Shown here piece by piece: positions 32,861 through 44,158 of a stretch of 64,000 bases of DNA. The DNA is from Sporothrix humicola (lineage: Eukaryota; Ascomycota; Sordariomycetes; Ophiostomatales; Ophiostomataceae). A model generated the notes under the pieces. That model saw nothing but the letters and a program-made list of their open reading frames with translations. It was not told where the DNA came from and did not search any database. The stretch lies in NCBI GenBank assembly GCA_021396245.1, contig WNYE01000019.1, positions 1 through 64,000 on the forward strand. The letters are read 5' to 3'. Both the position numbers and the translations under genes were made by a program. How positions within the stretch are numbered: position 1 is the stretch's first letter; every line of letters begins with the position of its first letter.

Positions 32861-32890
32861 GAGTCAACACAACTCAACACAAGTCAACAC
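32861..32890. repeat. three tandem 10-bp units (NAGTCAACAC-like)
   Basis: GAGTCAACAC, AACTCAACAC and AAGTCAACAC stand head to tail. They differ at one or two positions each. The stretch is non-coding as far as I can see. Confidence 0.7.
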
Positions 32891-35800
32891 GAAAAATGTG
32901 GCTTCCGTTGTCTGGCCTTACCGTTCCCACAATTTGTAAACAAAAGATAGAGAGAGAGACAGAATGGCGCTCAAATTGATGACCCGACCCAAAGGGTGTC
33001 GAGAAAGACAAGAAGGACGTGCGAGACAGGACACAACTGCAGTCGTCCTTGTCCTTGTCCTTGTACGAGAATGTCCTTTCATTTTCATCCCGTTTTCACA
33101 AATAGTTGTACGCGGTGGTACTTTTGCGGTGGGTGGCCTCCGACATGCGAGGATGCGGCTCTGTCATGAAACACGCCAGAAGCTCCATGGTAGCTTCTCT
33201 CACAGTCTTCCTTTCGCATTCTACGCCATGTCTTCGTCACCTTCTCGTCCCATTCTCTATCGTTTTCTAGCAAGACTATATCGGAGATTTACTCGTTAGT
33301 ACTCACTTGCCTTACGAAAAAATACCAGCAAAAAAGTGTGTGTTTGCAGCCTTACCAGGATGCATCGTGAACCTTGTCCCTGCCATGCCATCCCTGACAC
33401 ATATGATGTGTTCAATACGTCGTAAAAGGCGGAATCGGTCGTCGATCGACGGGGGTCGTGGCACGGCCTCAGATCCCCTTGGGCGGGACAGATGCGGAAT
33501 GCGATGTAGAAGCGGCACGGAATTTTAAAGGTTGAAAGGAAAAGTAGAGAAACGAGCAAAAAAAACGCCCGCCCAAACACGGCTCCCAAACACAGCCAAA
33601 CACGGCTCTCGGACCTCGATGTTGCATCCTCTCCCACTCCTCGCCTCAAACCCTATTTCGTCTTTCGGAACGGAGTCCTTGGCTTGGCGTTTTGTTGGAT
33701 GTAGATGAAAGGCATGCGAAGAATGTCAAGTCGGCATAAAATAAAACCTAATGTGCATCTCTCTTTTCGTATCCTCTCAGGTTTGTCAGCCTGGGCAGAC
33801 ATATGTTTGAGCAATGCAGTCATGCTTGCAGACATGTTTCCGGCACAGAATCCCCCTTTGAAATGATGTTTTTTGTGGCGTTCCTGCACTGCACAATCCG
33901 CGACAGAATATGCTTCAAAGCAGATTCAGCAAATCGAGAAATCCAGGATATGCAATGATACGTATGGAACAGGTTCTATGCATTGCAAAACAGATCATGA
34001 AAAGCATTCTCACTCCATACTTAAAACCCAATGTGATGAGAAATCGTCAAAAGCCGATATATCTCATTTGAGTATGCAGCCCGAAGCAGCGTTGATATCG
34101 AGAAATATCATGATACACCCTGTCCGATCAGTCAGCCTTACGGGGAAAGATGGGACGCATGTTTGATATGCCGTACAGATATGATCACACGTGAAATGCT
34201 TGTATGAAGCATCGTCAACACTGATTAACCGTGTGATAGGTTCCAGACGGCACAATCCAAATGGTTGATCTAGAATGCCACTCGTCAGGTCCGTATCTGT
34301 ATCTACACATCACCGCATATAATTACTCGGCGCCCGTCTCCCCTTGTTGCATGTATTATTTTCCGTTCATTCCCGTAGTTCTAGCAGTGGTGAGCAACCT
34401 GCAATCATAGGGCCCGATGGCATGGGATGTGTCAAATGCTGATGACCGAAGCGACACTAACCCTCGAGAACGCCTGGATGGTGAACAAAGAATTTGACGA
34501 GGCTCAATGGAGCATATGTACACTGTGTGTCGTCTCTCTTCTGTAGTGATAGAAGAAAATTATACTATTACGAAGAGTATGGCGATGCATCAAGAGAATC
34601 AAAAACGCCATAATGATATTTTAGAGAACTGCCAACATGCAAGTGTCGATAGATATCAGCTGTCAACCATGAAGCTTCTATTTCGGTTGATATCATAATG
34701 GGGTGTCCCGTGCTAATATCCTTCGTCCGTCTCTTCTCTGCCCTATTAAGCTACATCGATGTTTGTGTAAGTGAACTTTCGATTCTGGATTTGCTTATGG
34801 AATTGTTTTATTGATTCATTTTTACTTTGGGGTTTTCTTTTCTTTTCTAAATTTTTTTTTTCCAATTCATCCTCCTGAATATTTTTCTAACAAAAAGAAA
34901 TAATTTTTTTTCTTCACTTTTAATTCCTTTCCATTCACACGCAGAAAAATACAAATCGAAATGAAAATAATGGAAGGAAATAAATACACCACAGTCCTGG
35001 CGAATAATAGCATCAAGAAGCATATATCACGAAAAAGAAAACATGATATCATTGAGCTTGTCACCAGAAGCCATATTTGAAGCCAAACAGCACATGCAAA
35101 GTAATGACGCAACGACAAGGAGACAAATAAAGGAGTCAAGCCTCAATGCAACCCTCTCTGTGGTCCCCCTTGCCAATGCATCGGCAATGGAACTTTTGTA
35201 TTTGCGGCTGGCAAAAAGTTAAATTGATTTCGACGCGTCGCGTCTTTAATAGAGGCAAATGGGAAAAGAACAAAAGATAAGTGCTTTCCACTCCATAGAC
35301 TGAAAGTACACACCACTTCTGCTTCAAAAGTACTCTGCATGCACCAACGTCAGGGCAGCCGTTTCTGCTCTACTGGTTTCCAATGATCGGACGAAAAACC
35401 TCGAGGCTGAGCTTTGGCTATTGCTTTTGCCGGGTTTGCAGCGCGACCTTTGTCATGCGTGTTTCTGAACAGGACATCTTATATATCAGATGAAATAAAA
35501 AATACCAATGCATCCGTTTTATAAAGCTGATGGGATCGAGGTCGAGATCCTTCACGGTCTTACACGGTAGCCAACTTACGTCAGTTCGGCCGGCTACTTG
35601 CAGGCAAGCCTTTCTGTTGGATTTCTAGGTCAATATTAAACGAAAGCACGAAATAAAACATGATAAAACCCGATGTTCTATCATGATGCTATTTCGCGAA
35701 AGCTTCAAGGTGAGGTTGCTTTCTGTGTGTTGAAGGCGATCACCACTGGGATTACCTAATACGATCCTTGCCCTCGGTGCTTAAATCTTAAAATAGGGGT

Positions 35801-36463
35801 TTTGCTTCAGGGGAGCCGCTAAACTAAGCCCATAGGAAGAAGAAAGGTGCGTGCCAGCTCCCGTTTCCCGCGGCACGTACGGACGGTAGCCCACTGAAGA
35901 CACGATAAACCACGCTTTTTCAGTGGACTTTCGCGTTTTTTCCCCGCAAGGAGGCAAGAGGCGCAAGCTTTTAGCTTGTGATGCCGCCACTCATTGCTTC
36001 ATTGCTGACCAGAAAGGAATTAAACTGGGGACCTTAATCTTGCGCCCCTCACAGTGGACAGTAGCCAGGATTGCTGACAGCGCAGCAAAAAGTCAAAAGT
36101 CTCGCGAAAGGCAATTACGCGCGACTATCGCTTTCGACACTCGACTTTCGATCACCCCTTTTGTCAACGTCGAAGAAAAGAGGGATCAGCATCAACGGGA
36201 GGAAATATACGGATTCTCCATCAACCGTCCTGCATTTCATCGACGTCCATCCTTTCCTTTTCCTTTTGTTCCTTTTATCGTCATCTTTCTTCTCTTTTAT
36301 CGTTGCACACGATTCGGCATTCTCGGTCTTTATCGAATCATCATCGCGTCCTTTGTCACGTTTTACCTTTTGACCCTAATCGACATCTCGAATATCCCGA
36401 CACTCCTTTTCCCCTGCTTCATATCCGTCGCCGACTTCGTCGCCGACTTTTACGACTTCCAAA

Positions 36464-37351
36464 ATGCCCCGCCGAACAAAACTCGTCGTCATCGCCGCTC
36501 TGGCGTTCACCATCGCCATGATGCTCTACACGTCTAGTCTGCGCAGCGCGGCCACCCCCGACCAGCGCACCATTCAAGATTTCTACCACAAGACCAAGGG
36601 GGCCTTGTCGCCAAACGCGGGGGATGGCTCGGGCGGCTCTGGTGGCGCGCCCAAGGTCATTGATATGGACAACGACGGCGACGTCGACGAGGACGACGTG
36701 CGCCTCGCCAAGGAGATGCAGAGCCGGCTCAAGGCCGCCGAGCAGCAGGCCAAGGACAATGCGAATGCCAAGTCGCCGAACCGGCCGGACGCTCCGGGCA
36801 GCGTGATTGGCGTGGGGAGCTCGGCGAACGGGCAGAAGGGTGCGGCCGCTGGAGGTGCTGCAGGTGGTGCCCCTGCTCCCGCTGGCGGTGCTGCTGGCGT
36901 ACCCGCAGCAGGCGCTGGTGCCGGCGTTCCTGCAGCTGGCGGCGCTGCTGCTGTGGCTCCTGCCGACCCGGCTGCCCCGGCTGCCGCCGGTTCAGCAGCC
37001 GACCCCGTCGAGGTCGAGCTCACCACGATCCTCAAGCGCGCGCCCGTCGTCATCTTCTCCAAAACCTACTGCCCCTTCTCCAAACGCGCCAAGGGCATCC
37101 TCCTCGACAAGTACGTCATCGACCCGGCGCCGTTTGTCGTCGAGCTCGACACGCACCCGCTGGGCCCGCAGCTGCAGGCGCGCCTGGCCGAGCTCACCGG
37201 CCGGCGCACCGTTCCCAACGTCCTGGTGGGCGGCCTCAGCATTGGCGGCGGCGACGACGTGGCAGCGCTGGACACGAACCGGCAGCTGATCGAGAAGGTG
37301 ACGGCGCTGGGCCTCAAGTCGGGCGTTGTGATGAAGGAGCGGCTGGCTTAA
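36464..37351 (+). CDS. membrane-anchored monothiol glutaredoxin (Grx6/Grx7 type)
   Basis: The 295-residue protein begins with a short basic N-terminus and one membrane span (about 6-23), giving a type II signal anchor as in the yeast ER/Golgi glutaredoxins Grx6 and Grx7. The C-terminal glutaredoxin domain (about 185-295) has the monothiol active site CPFS (203-206) in FSKTYCPFSKRAK, the cis-Pro segment TVPNVLVGG (249-257) and the GGGDDV glutathione-binding motif. Such proteins use glutathione to handle protein thiols in the early secretory pathway and can bind an iron-sulfur cluster. Residues 67-78 (DMDNDGDVDEDD) match the EF-hand loop pattern and are followed by an amphipathic helix. A Gly/Ala/Pro-rich linker (about 115-180) joins this to the catalytic domain. 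The gene is isolated in a gene-poor region. Confidence 0.9.
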   Translation: MPRRTKLVVIAALAFTIAMMLYTSSLRSAATPDQRTIQDFYHKTKGALSPNAGDGSGGSGGAPKVIDMDNDGDVDEDDVRLAKEMQSRLKAAEQQAKDNANAKSPNRPDAPGSVIGVGSSANGQKGAAAGGAAGGAPAPAGGAAGVPAAGAGAGVPAAGGAAAVAPADPAAPAAAGSAADPVEVELTTILKRAPVVIFSKTYCPFSKRAKGILLDKYVIDPAPFVVELDTHPLGPQLQARLAELTGRRTVPNVLVGGLSIGGGDDVAALDTNRQLIEKVTALGLKSGVVMKERLA

Positions 37352-38437
37352 GCTTGCCTTACCTCAAGATGTGTCTGCTGTTTTCGTCTCCTCTGGTATA
37401 TCGGCGTTCGGTGCCTCCTGGGTTGTCACGTTCCCCTTTCTATCTTCTTTCATTATTATAATTTCTTACTCCTCGTCATTCATTTCTCTTTCTTCTTCTG
37501 TCGTACAATACTAGGGATACTGGGAGGTCATGGCGTTCTTTTTTTCTGTCTTCTTTTCTCCATCGGCGTTCCGGGAAAGCAGCCGACCAGACAGACGGGG
37601 AGACTGGTCATGGGTTTGGCCGGCTGCTTGGGTGCTTCAACCTGTGTACTGTGTATTCTTCTTTCCTAGATCTTAAAATTATCAATATTCCTTATCTGTT
37701 GTATGAGTTGGCTGTCGTTGTTTGAAGTGCGGATGCCCGTCTATTTCGGAGAATCTCGAGTTCAGGTTGTCATTTAACCGGCCGTCGAAGAGAGATTATT
37801 GTTGTCTGTTCTTTCTCGTCGTTGTTTGTTTCTTGTCGTGATCTTGGTGTGATGGCACGCGGCGGAAAAGTCCGTGGAAGTTCCGTCTCCACACCTTACG
37901 ACGTCACGACATCTTTCGATCAAGCTATCACGCCGGCCTCGCCCCTGATCCTTCCAAGGTGACAAGATCCTGCATCGGAGCCTGGCACGCTTTGGTCGTT
38001 TTGTCCGCGGATGTTCAGTCAAGACAGGATGTTGGTTGTTCACTCCCAACGTCTTGACATCTCAAAAAAAGATCCCGTCCGCATCAAAAAACACTTTCGC
38101 CGCCGTCGATATCGGTCTCCGAGGCAGCAGAATTCTTTTCCTGTTCGGTTCGGTGCATCGGTGGCTCGGTTGCGTGGCCTTTCTTTTTTTCCTAAAGCCT
38201 TTTCTGTTTCCCCAAAGACATGGTGGCCACGTTGACACGGTGTCCAGCCATGATCCTGGAGTTGTTTGGGATGTTGGAGTGGCCGCCGGACTGGGTCGTC
38301 CGCCTCTTTTACGCCATGGACGGCGCTTCACTGTGAGCAAAGAGCGGACAACAAAAATAGCAGGGGAAATAAAATAACCTTGTTTGATCTAGACCCTACC
38401 CCCTACCCACTTTGGGCCACTCTCGTCAACTCTGTCC

Positions 38438-38453
38438 TTTTTTTTTTTTTTTT
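38438..38453. repeat. T16 homopolymer
   Basis: Sixteen consecutive T residues on the plus strand occur in intergenic sequence. There is no tRNA or other Pol III gene directly upstream. Confidence 0.9.
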
Positions 38454-40795
38454 GATTCCTCACATTATCCTTTCTCCGCATGTTGAGATGCCTGCACATC
38501 TGTCACGTCCATCTGCAGGTCGGGCAGTCTAAAGTTGATGCCATCACGTCTTACATCTAGGCCCCTGTCCAGTCCGTTTCTGTGTCCTGTCTTTCTGTCC
38601 TTTTGTCTTCTCGTCAATCTTTGGCTGTATCCACTCACACATGCAAGTGACCAAGTCAATAAAGGAGGCAGACACGAGACGAACGTGCATACGGACGCGT
38701 AACGATCATTAAATCCCCAAACCCTGTAAAGACCATTAAACCGTGTTCTGCTCTAAAGAAGCACACCGACTTTCGGAGCAACGTGATGTGCAACGGCGAG
38801 TTGTTGTCCGGTGTGCTTCTTGCTGTGAGTGTGAGTGGGCATCCAAAGAGAGTGGAGAAGGACTGATGCTCGGGTACGTCAACCTCCCGGCGGGGAATGC
38901 AGCCTTGCAGGTTGACGTTTATTTTCTTTACTTTCGAAGATCGACTTTATTTTTTTCGCTTGGTTGATTTTTACGAACTCTTCTCTCATGTTCACGTTCA
39001 TTCTCTTATATTCCTCCCATGGCTGTAGGGAAAGATAACAGTGAGCAAAACAAGCTTGCGTTTACGACGTCTTATCACTTGCACTTACATCATCACGGCG
39101 CTCTCCGTGAGAGTCTAAATGCTGTTGCCTTGTTAGTCGGGCACTAGTCCCCCTCAACCCCAATTCTGGCCGACGTCGGTGATTCGAGGATTCGAGGAGG
39201 GAACTTTTGTTCTTTGTGAGCTTGGTTTACGACATTCTTGAAGGATTTACCGTATTTAGTAAATCAATCAATAGTCTAGGGGATCAATATTCTAAGTCAA
39301 ACCAAGTCCGACAAATGTGAATCCTCCAGGCCGACATCCCTTCCGACCCGACTTATACTGACTCTTTTGACCTAAACACAACCCAAGAATCCCTTCGACC
39401 CGACGACCGAGCCTCTTTCCCGCCGAGACGATGGTTCGTCGCCGAGCCTTCTTTCATTGGGAGCTTTGGGGAAACCGTCTTGGTTGCTTTCGAACAGCCT
39501 CTGTGACCACTTACAAAGTCAGTCACATCCTATCTTAACGCCTTTTGGCTTGCCTGCCGCGTCGCCTGGGGAAGCACGGCTGTGGCGTTGTTCGTTGAGC
39601 CGCAGTGGACAATGTCATACGGAGTACGACGTACACATCCCCCCAAATGTCCCACAGCCACGGACCATAACCTTATTTTCCTGTGCCTCACAGTTACGTA
39701 GCAACTTAGCAACCTGAGGCGACAGCAAAAAGGCTTGAGGAAAGCTTGATACTCGTCAAAATTCGAGAGCAAAACCAACAATTACTTGGAGTCACAAACA
39801 TAACTGCGGCAACGGTCTTGGCCGATGCGTGAAAGGGCGCAAGGCTGTCTGAGGCTTGACATGACAATATGTGGCCGTGAAATGGCGTGTGTTATAAATC
39901 AGTGTCTTTGTCATGCGGGGAGCGCGCCGAGAAAAGAAGATGGTTTGTAAGTCGTTGACTGAGGAGTTATGTTGGGGGTCGAGACTCGAAAAGACTGGTC
40001 AAGTCAACGGCGGCAACAACAACTTCTGACAACATGGATTCATTTTCTCTTGGCTTTTTGTCTTGGGCTCTCTCTTTCACGTTTCTTTTGATTTTGATGG
40101 CTTGACAGCTAAGTTGAAACGAAAATTACGAATTTGAGCAAGAACAAAAAGGCGGCGATGTGATGAAACTTGCACGTCGAGACCGGACGGTTGTTGCTCC
40201 ATCTTATTAATTGAGTCCTGCTTGTGCTGGAGTGGGGATGCCATAATGAAAAAGAGTGTAAAGCATGTTTGGGGAAGGGCGCTAGTGATTTCGTCAAAAG
40301 AGTCTGGAGTCAGGGTGGAGAGAGAGAGGGACTCATCGTGTCATGACGCCCTGAGCTTTCCAAAGCAGAGGGATGTGTGATAGTGGGCTAGAACCTAAAA
40401 TATACGCGTGTTTCGTTTGTCGGAAAGGTGGTCGATGGTGAGAATGATGAGAGAAAATAGGAAGAAAACGAGAGACGGGAAAGGCTCAGGAAAAGGTTGA
40501 CCAGCCACATGCCCTACCAAAACACAGTCAGGTTTCGTTGCAACACAGTCAGATATCAGGGCATGGCTCTGTTTAGGGATATCAATCAAGTTTGAGCGAG
40601 AACACTGGTAAATGGTGAGCACTGATGCGATGCAGAGACGGTATGAGTACGGAGTATTTTGAAAGCCTTCCGTTCCGGACGGGGGTTGGCTTGGTCTTTC
40701 CCAGAAAACAGAAAACAAGGACTTGGCTTCAACTTGGCTTGCGGAAACGCCTTCCGCGCCAACGTGCGCCACGGGCGTGCATGCCGTCTTTTTTG

Positions 40796-40819
40796 TTTCT
40801 TTCTTTCTTTCTTTTTTTT
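40796..40819. repeat. (TTTC)n microsatellite
   Basis: Four TTTC units run into a T8 tract. This is simple sequence with no attached gene. Confidence 0.85.
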
Positions 40820-42102
40820 GAAAGGATAAACGGACGTTTGACAATTGCGATGCCGTGGCCAGGAACTGGCAGGAATTGAGGTGCCTGCCGCCGTTTTCTT
40901 TCCTCTTTGGGACAATCCCACGCCAAAACCCACGCCGTTGCTCTCCCTGTGACTCACCTAGCGCGTTTTGACCAAGTGCACCACATTTTGAAATGCAAGG
41001 CAGGAGCGATTGACACACAAAAGACGGTGATATGCAAGGTCCGTTGTCCCATGGAAATTCCGCAGCCTATTGTGCATCGTCATCGTCTCCCTTTCAACTC
41101 ATCTCCTGTATTACACCTCCATTTCAGACCAACACTAACGAGGCTAAGCATTTATGACTGTCCACGATGGCAGGGCCAGAGGCTCTAGCAGTTTTACGAC
41201 GACCCGTTTCGTCTTGATCGCTTGTTTTGGCGATTGAGGAGAGAGAATCAAAGAATTTGTTGCCGGACGAATCAGGCCAGCGGATCGGCACAGCCTCTTT
41301 GCAGTTTTGCAGTTGAGCCCCATTTTCATCCTGTTGCACTCCATCAACACACGCTATTGGACAGCTGGCGTGGTTCTTTTACACGGATGACTCGAACGGA
41401 CGCCAAAGTAGACAGGAAAAAAGACGGCGAGCAACCAAGACAAGGCTATTGACGAAAACGACCAAATGCATGACGAAAACAACAAACGAAGCGAAGAAAC
41501 GAAATACGGAGTGCGGCAACGACTGTACGACTGTGGTCTGTTGTGCAGCTGCATCGTCCACCTGCCATTGAATTCTCAGGAAAGAAGAGAAAATTTTTGT
41601 TCGTCTAACTCCACTCTGATGAGTTTGACATCTGACGCTGAGAAGTGCCAGCAGACCGCATCCAACCGTTGCAAGACGTGCATTCCCGGTGGAGGGTGAC
41701 GACAAGCAAGGGACAAACAAAATAGAAGAATAATTACAACGTCGAGTATCATGACAAACATATAAAAAACTTGAAATCGAATAATGCCGGCCTAGTCATT
41801 CAGGCACAAAATTTTCAGACTTTGCAGAGACTTTCAACTATTGACTCCATTATCAGGGCTGCTGCGCCACGAGCGGATACCTCTAATTACTGTACGTCGT
41901 ACACAGGACTTGAAGGTATCCAGAATACAGAATACAAGACTGAAAGACCTAGAAAACGGGGATACGATGTATTGCATGTACTCCGTACCTGTCAGATACT
42001 ATGGAGATTTGACTGAAAATTCTTCTTTTTGTTACGTCTTTTTACGTTTTCCGGCCTTCTTTTGGCGTGTTATTTCTCCATTGTGGCACAACAACGTGCC
42101 TG

Positions 42103-42142
42103 AAAAAGATCGAAAAGATCGTAAAAGACCGTAAAAGATCGT
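42103..42142. repeat. four tandem decamers with A-tracts in helical phase
   Basis: Units AAAAAGATCG, AAAAGATCGT, AAAAGACCGT and AAAAGATCGT follow each other. A-tracts repeat every 10 bases, about one helical turn, which is expected to curve DNA. GATC is present in three of four units. Confidence 0.75.
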
Positions 42143-43592
42143 GAAAATTTCAAACAGTGTCCATATTCTTCCGTCGTAAACCGCACTTTGCCTCTGTTTG
42201 CCTCTGTTCTACATTTATTTTTGTATTTTCACTTTTCAGCTTCCTTTTCAGAACATCCTCCGTTGTTTTGTTTCTAGATCTCTTGATCAGCTTCTCTTTT
42301 CAGTATTTTCAGCGAACATTGAAAAATCTTTTGAAAACCAAAAAAACGTGCTCTGAATTACAAGCAAACCTTTTCATATCTTTTTGCCGTCTTTTCACCG
42401 TTTTAGTGCCGCTTTAAGGCCACTGAAGGATTGCCAGTAAAATCAAACTCGACAGGGGCTTAAAATCAATTAACCTTTTGGGGCAGCCAGGGAGAGCACG
42501 GGGCACGTCACCGCACATCTTCCACGCTGGGTTCCAGACCTTTTGAGGCTTGCACGACATTTGCACCGCCAAAAGAGTCATCGTCCCTTGTTTTGCTTTG
42601 CCCAGTTCTTGTTAGCCTCGAATTAATGTTGCCAGCCACAATCATTGTCACAAAAGTATGGAGAACAAAGCGAAAAGCGGATAGATGACCCGACTGAGGG
42701 GAACGTGAAAGACGTAAGGAACGTGAACGGTGAAGGCCTGATCGGCAAGGCAGCAGTACACGTTAAGGAACAGTAATTACGACGGATGACAGACGACGTA
42801 TTGCAGTATCCATCGAAATGCAAGACCAGAAACAACTAGAATGAAAAGACGCGACAGCAAAAAAGGCAGCAAGAAAACGGACGTGCCATTATTCCGTCAT
42901 TTGAAGGAAGAGGACCATGTTACGGGGACCGGGTTGAAATCGGCGGGAGAGAAAACAGTGAAACGGCGCCTGTAGCACCTCGACGGAGTAGTCCGCGGAA
43001 GGTTGACGTCGAGGGAGAATCTTACAAAGCAGCACCAGAAAGTCGACGCAATCCACACAAGGCTGCACCTTTCTGGCCCAGGCCCCCCGTTTTCTGAAAT
43101 TCCCACAGTCACTCTGATTCTTCGTCTCGTTTTTTTTTTTGTGGTCCCTTCTAATGGTTTCTGCCGGCGCGTGTTAGTGGGTGTGGAGCAGCTACGAAGG
43201 GGGAACAGAAAGGTGGGTGTGAACGTGGTGGGGACCTGTGCAAGAGCAAAGCTCGTGGCATTGCTTTCGAGGTGTGAGACGGAGGAAAAGGAAAACAGCG
43301 GAAGTTGACGACAGAGGAGGTGTGAAAGAAAGAAAAAAGTCAAGAAGAAAGGGCGTTCGAGATGACACGACGGGGTAGCCGCAGCAATTGTCACTATCCC
43401 GTTTTTATGGAGACTGGTCTTTTTTCTTTATTTTTTCTTTCTTTGGTCACTCGCTGTACCGTTACCAACCATGATCGGATCGACATACGTCAGACTATTG
43501 ACATGGACATTGTTGAGAAGCCCGAGCCTTACTGTCGTTCCTGTCTGTTAGTCTCTTACAAATCGTCAGACTCAATATTGTTGGAATTGTGT

Positions 43593-43600
43593 ATAAGTAA
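43593..43600 (+). promoter_or_regulatory. TATA box (TATAAGTA) of the small Ser/Lys-rich gene
   Basis: TATAAGTA lies about 217 bases before the ATG at 43817 and about 50 bases before a long C/A-rich segment (43650-43816) that looks like a 5' leader of a strongly transcribed fungal gene. The assignment is inferred from position and composition. Confidence 0.5.
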
Positions 43601-43816
43601 AGAGGCATCCCCATCCCCTTTCTCGAGATATTTTGTTCTTTCCTTTTGATCATCACACACAAACAATCAAACACTTCAACACAGTTGAACACCACTTACA
43701 CTCACACAACCAAACAACCAAGCAAACAAACAACTTCCACAACCTCCTTCCTCACCACTTCCACCTCCTCATCATCACATCTTTTTAATATCACATCCTC
43801 CTCACCCATTTTCACA

Positions 43817-44158
43817 ATGTCTGCATACAACGACGCCGTCTCTGCCTACGCCTACGCCAAGGCGACTGTTGCCGCCAACAAGGCCGCAAAGTCAAAGTCT
43901 TCGAGCTACACCACCTCCTCTTCGGCCGACTCCATCTACAGCGACTCCTCGTCCTACTACCCGGTCAAGGACAACAAGATGAGCTCGGCTACGGATTCCT
44001 CGTCCAAGAGCAAGTCCAAGTCGCTCAAGAGCTGGACCAAGAACCTCGTCTCCGACATGGGCAAGTCGCCTACGCACAAGTACGACGCTGAGCACGCCCC
44101 GGCCACCAAGGCCCCCGGCGCGCTCTACTGGAGCGATAACCGGCCGACGCGGTTGTAA
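43817..44158 (+). CDS. small Ser/Lys/Tyr-rich protein of unknown function
   Basis: The 113-residue protein starts MSAYNDAVSAYAYAKATVAA, continues through a Ser/Tyr-rich stretch and Lys-Ser repeats, and ends with a more ordered block KSLKSWTKNLVSDMGKSPTHKYDAEH and GALYWSDNRPTRL. It has no signal peptide, membrane span or domain I recognise. Codon use is GC3-rich like the confirmed genes (for example AAGTCC, CTCGTC), and a TATA box and C/A-rich leader precede it, so I regard it as a real, probably well expressed gene. Many filamentous ascomycetes have small uncharacterised proteins of this composition; orthology is not established here. ATG 43817 (CACAATGTC) is preferred over in-frame codons upstream, which lie in the leader. 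Confidence 0.72.
   Translation: MSAYNDAVSAYAYAKATVAANKAAKSKSSSYTTSSSADSIYSDSSSYYPVKDNKMSSATDSSSKSKSKSLKSWTKNLVSDMGKSPTHKYDAEHAPATKAPGALYWSDNRPTRL

Larger units (their letters stand above)
28401..36463. other. 8-kb gene-poor region left of the glutaredoxin gene
   Basis: I read both strands for coding blocks, splice-linked frames, tRNA arms and transposon motifs and found no supportable gene. Visible structures are a 10-bp-stem hairpin at 29704-29739, a threefold decamer repeat at 32861-32890, a (CCTTGT) repeat near 33045-33064, a GC-richer island near 29870-29970, and copies of TACGTCGTA/TACGACGTA at 28927, 31492 and 33416. The last ~400 bases are probably the glutaredoxin promoter and leader. 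Non-coding transcripts cannot be excluded. Confidence 0.5.
37352..43816. other. 6.5-kb gene-poor region right of the glutaredoxin gene
   Basis: No frame here shows a recognisable domain. The longest, 40395-41018 on the minus strand, has no homology I can name and is crossed by simple sequence. Visible structures are a T16 tract (38438-38453), a (TTTC)n tract (about 40796-40819), a tenfold-phased A-tract repeat (42103-42142), and TACGGAGTA/TACTCCGTA at 39618, 40648 and 41979 with TACGACGTA/TACGTCGTA at 39625 and 41893. The final 170 bases are the leader of the next gene. Confidence 0.5.

Noticed and set aside
35891..35926. hairpin CCACTGAA/TTCAGTGG as a possible structured RNA gene
   Set aside because: There is one short stem only; no match to tRNA, snRNA or snoRNA boxes could be made with confidence.
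40395..41018. 207-codon minus-strand open frame in the gene-poor tract
   Set aside because: It includes a translated microsatellite (KKERKKETKK) and has no recognisable domain or start context.
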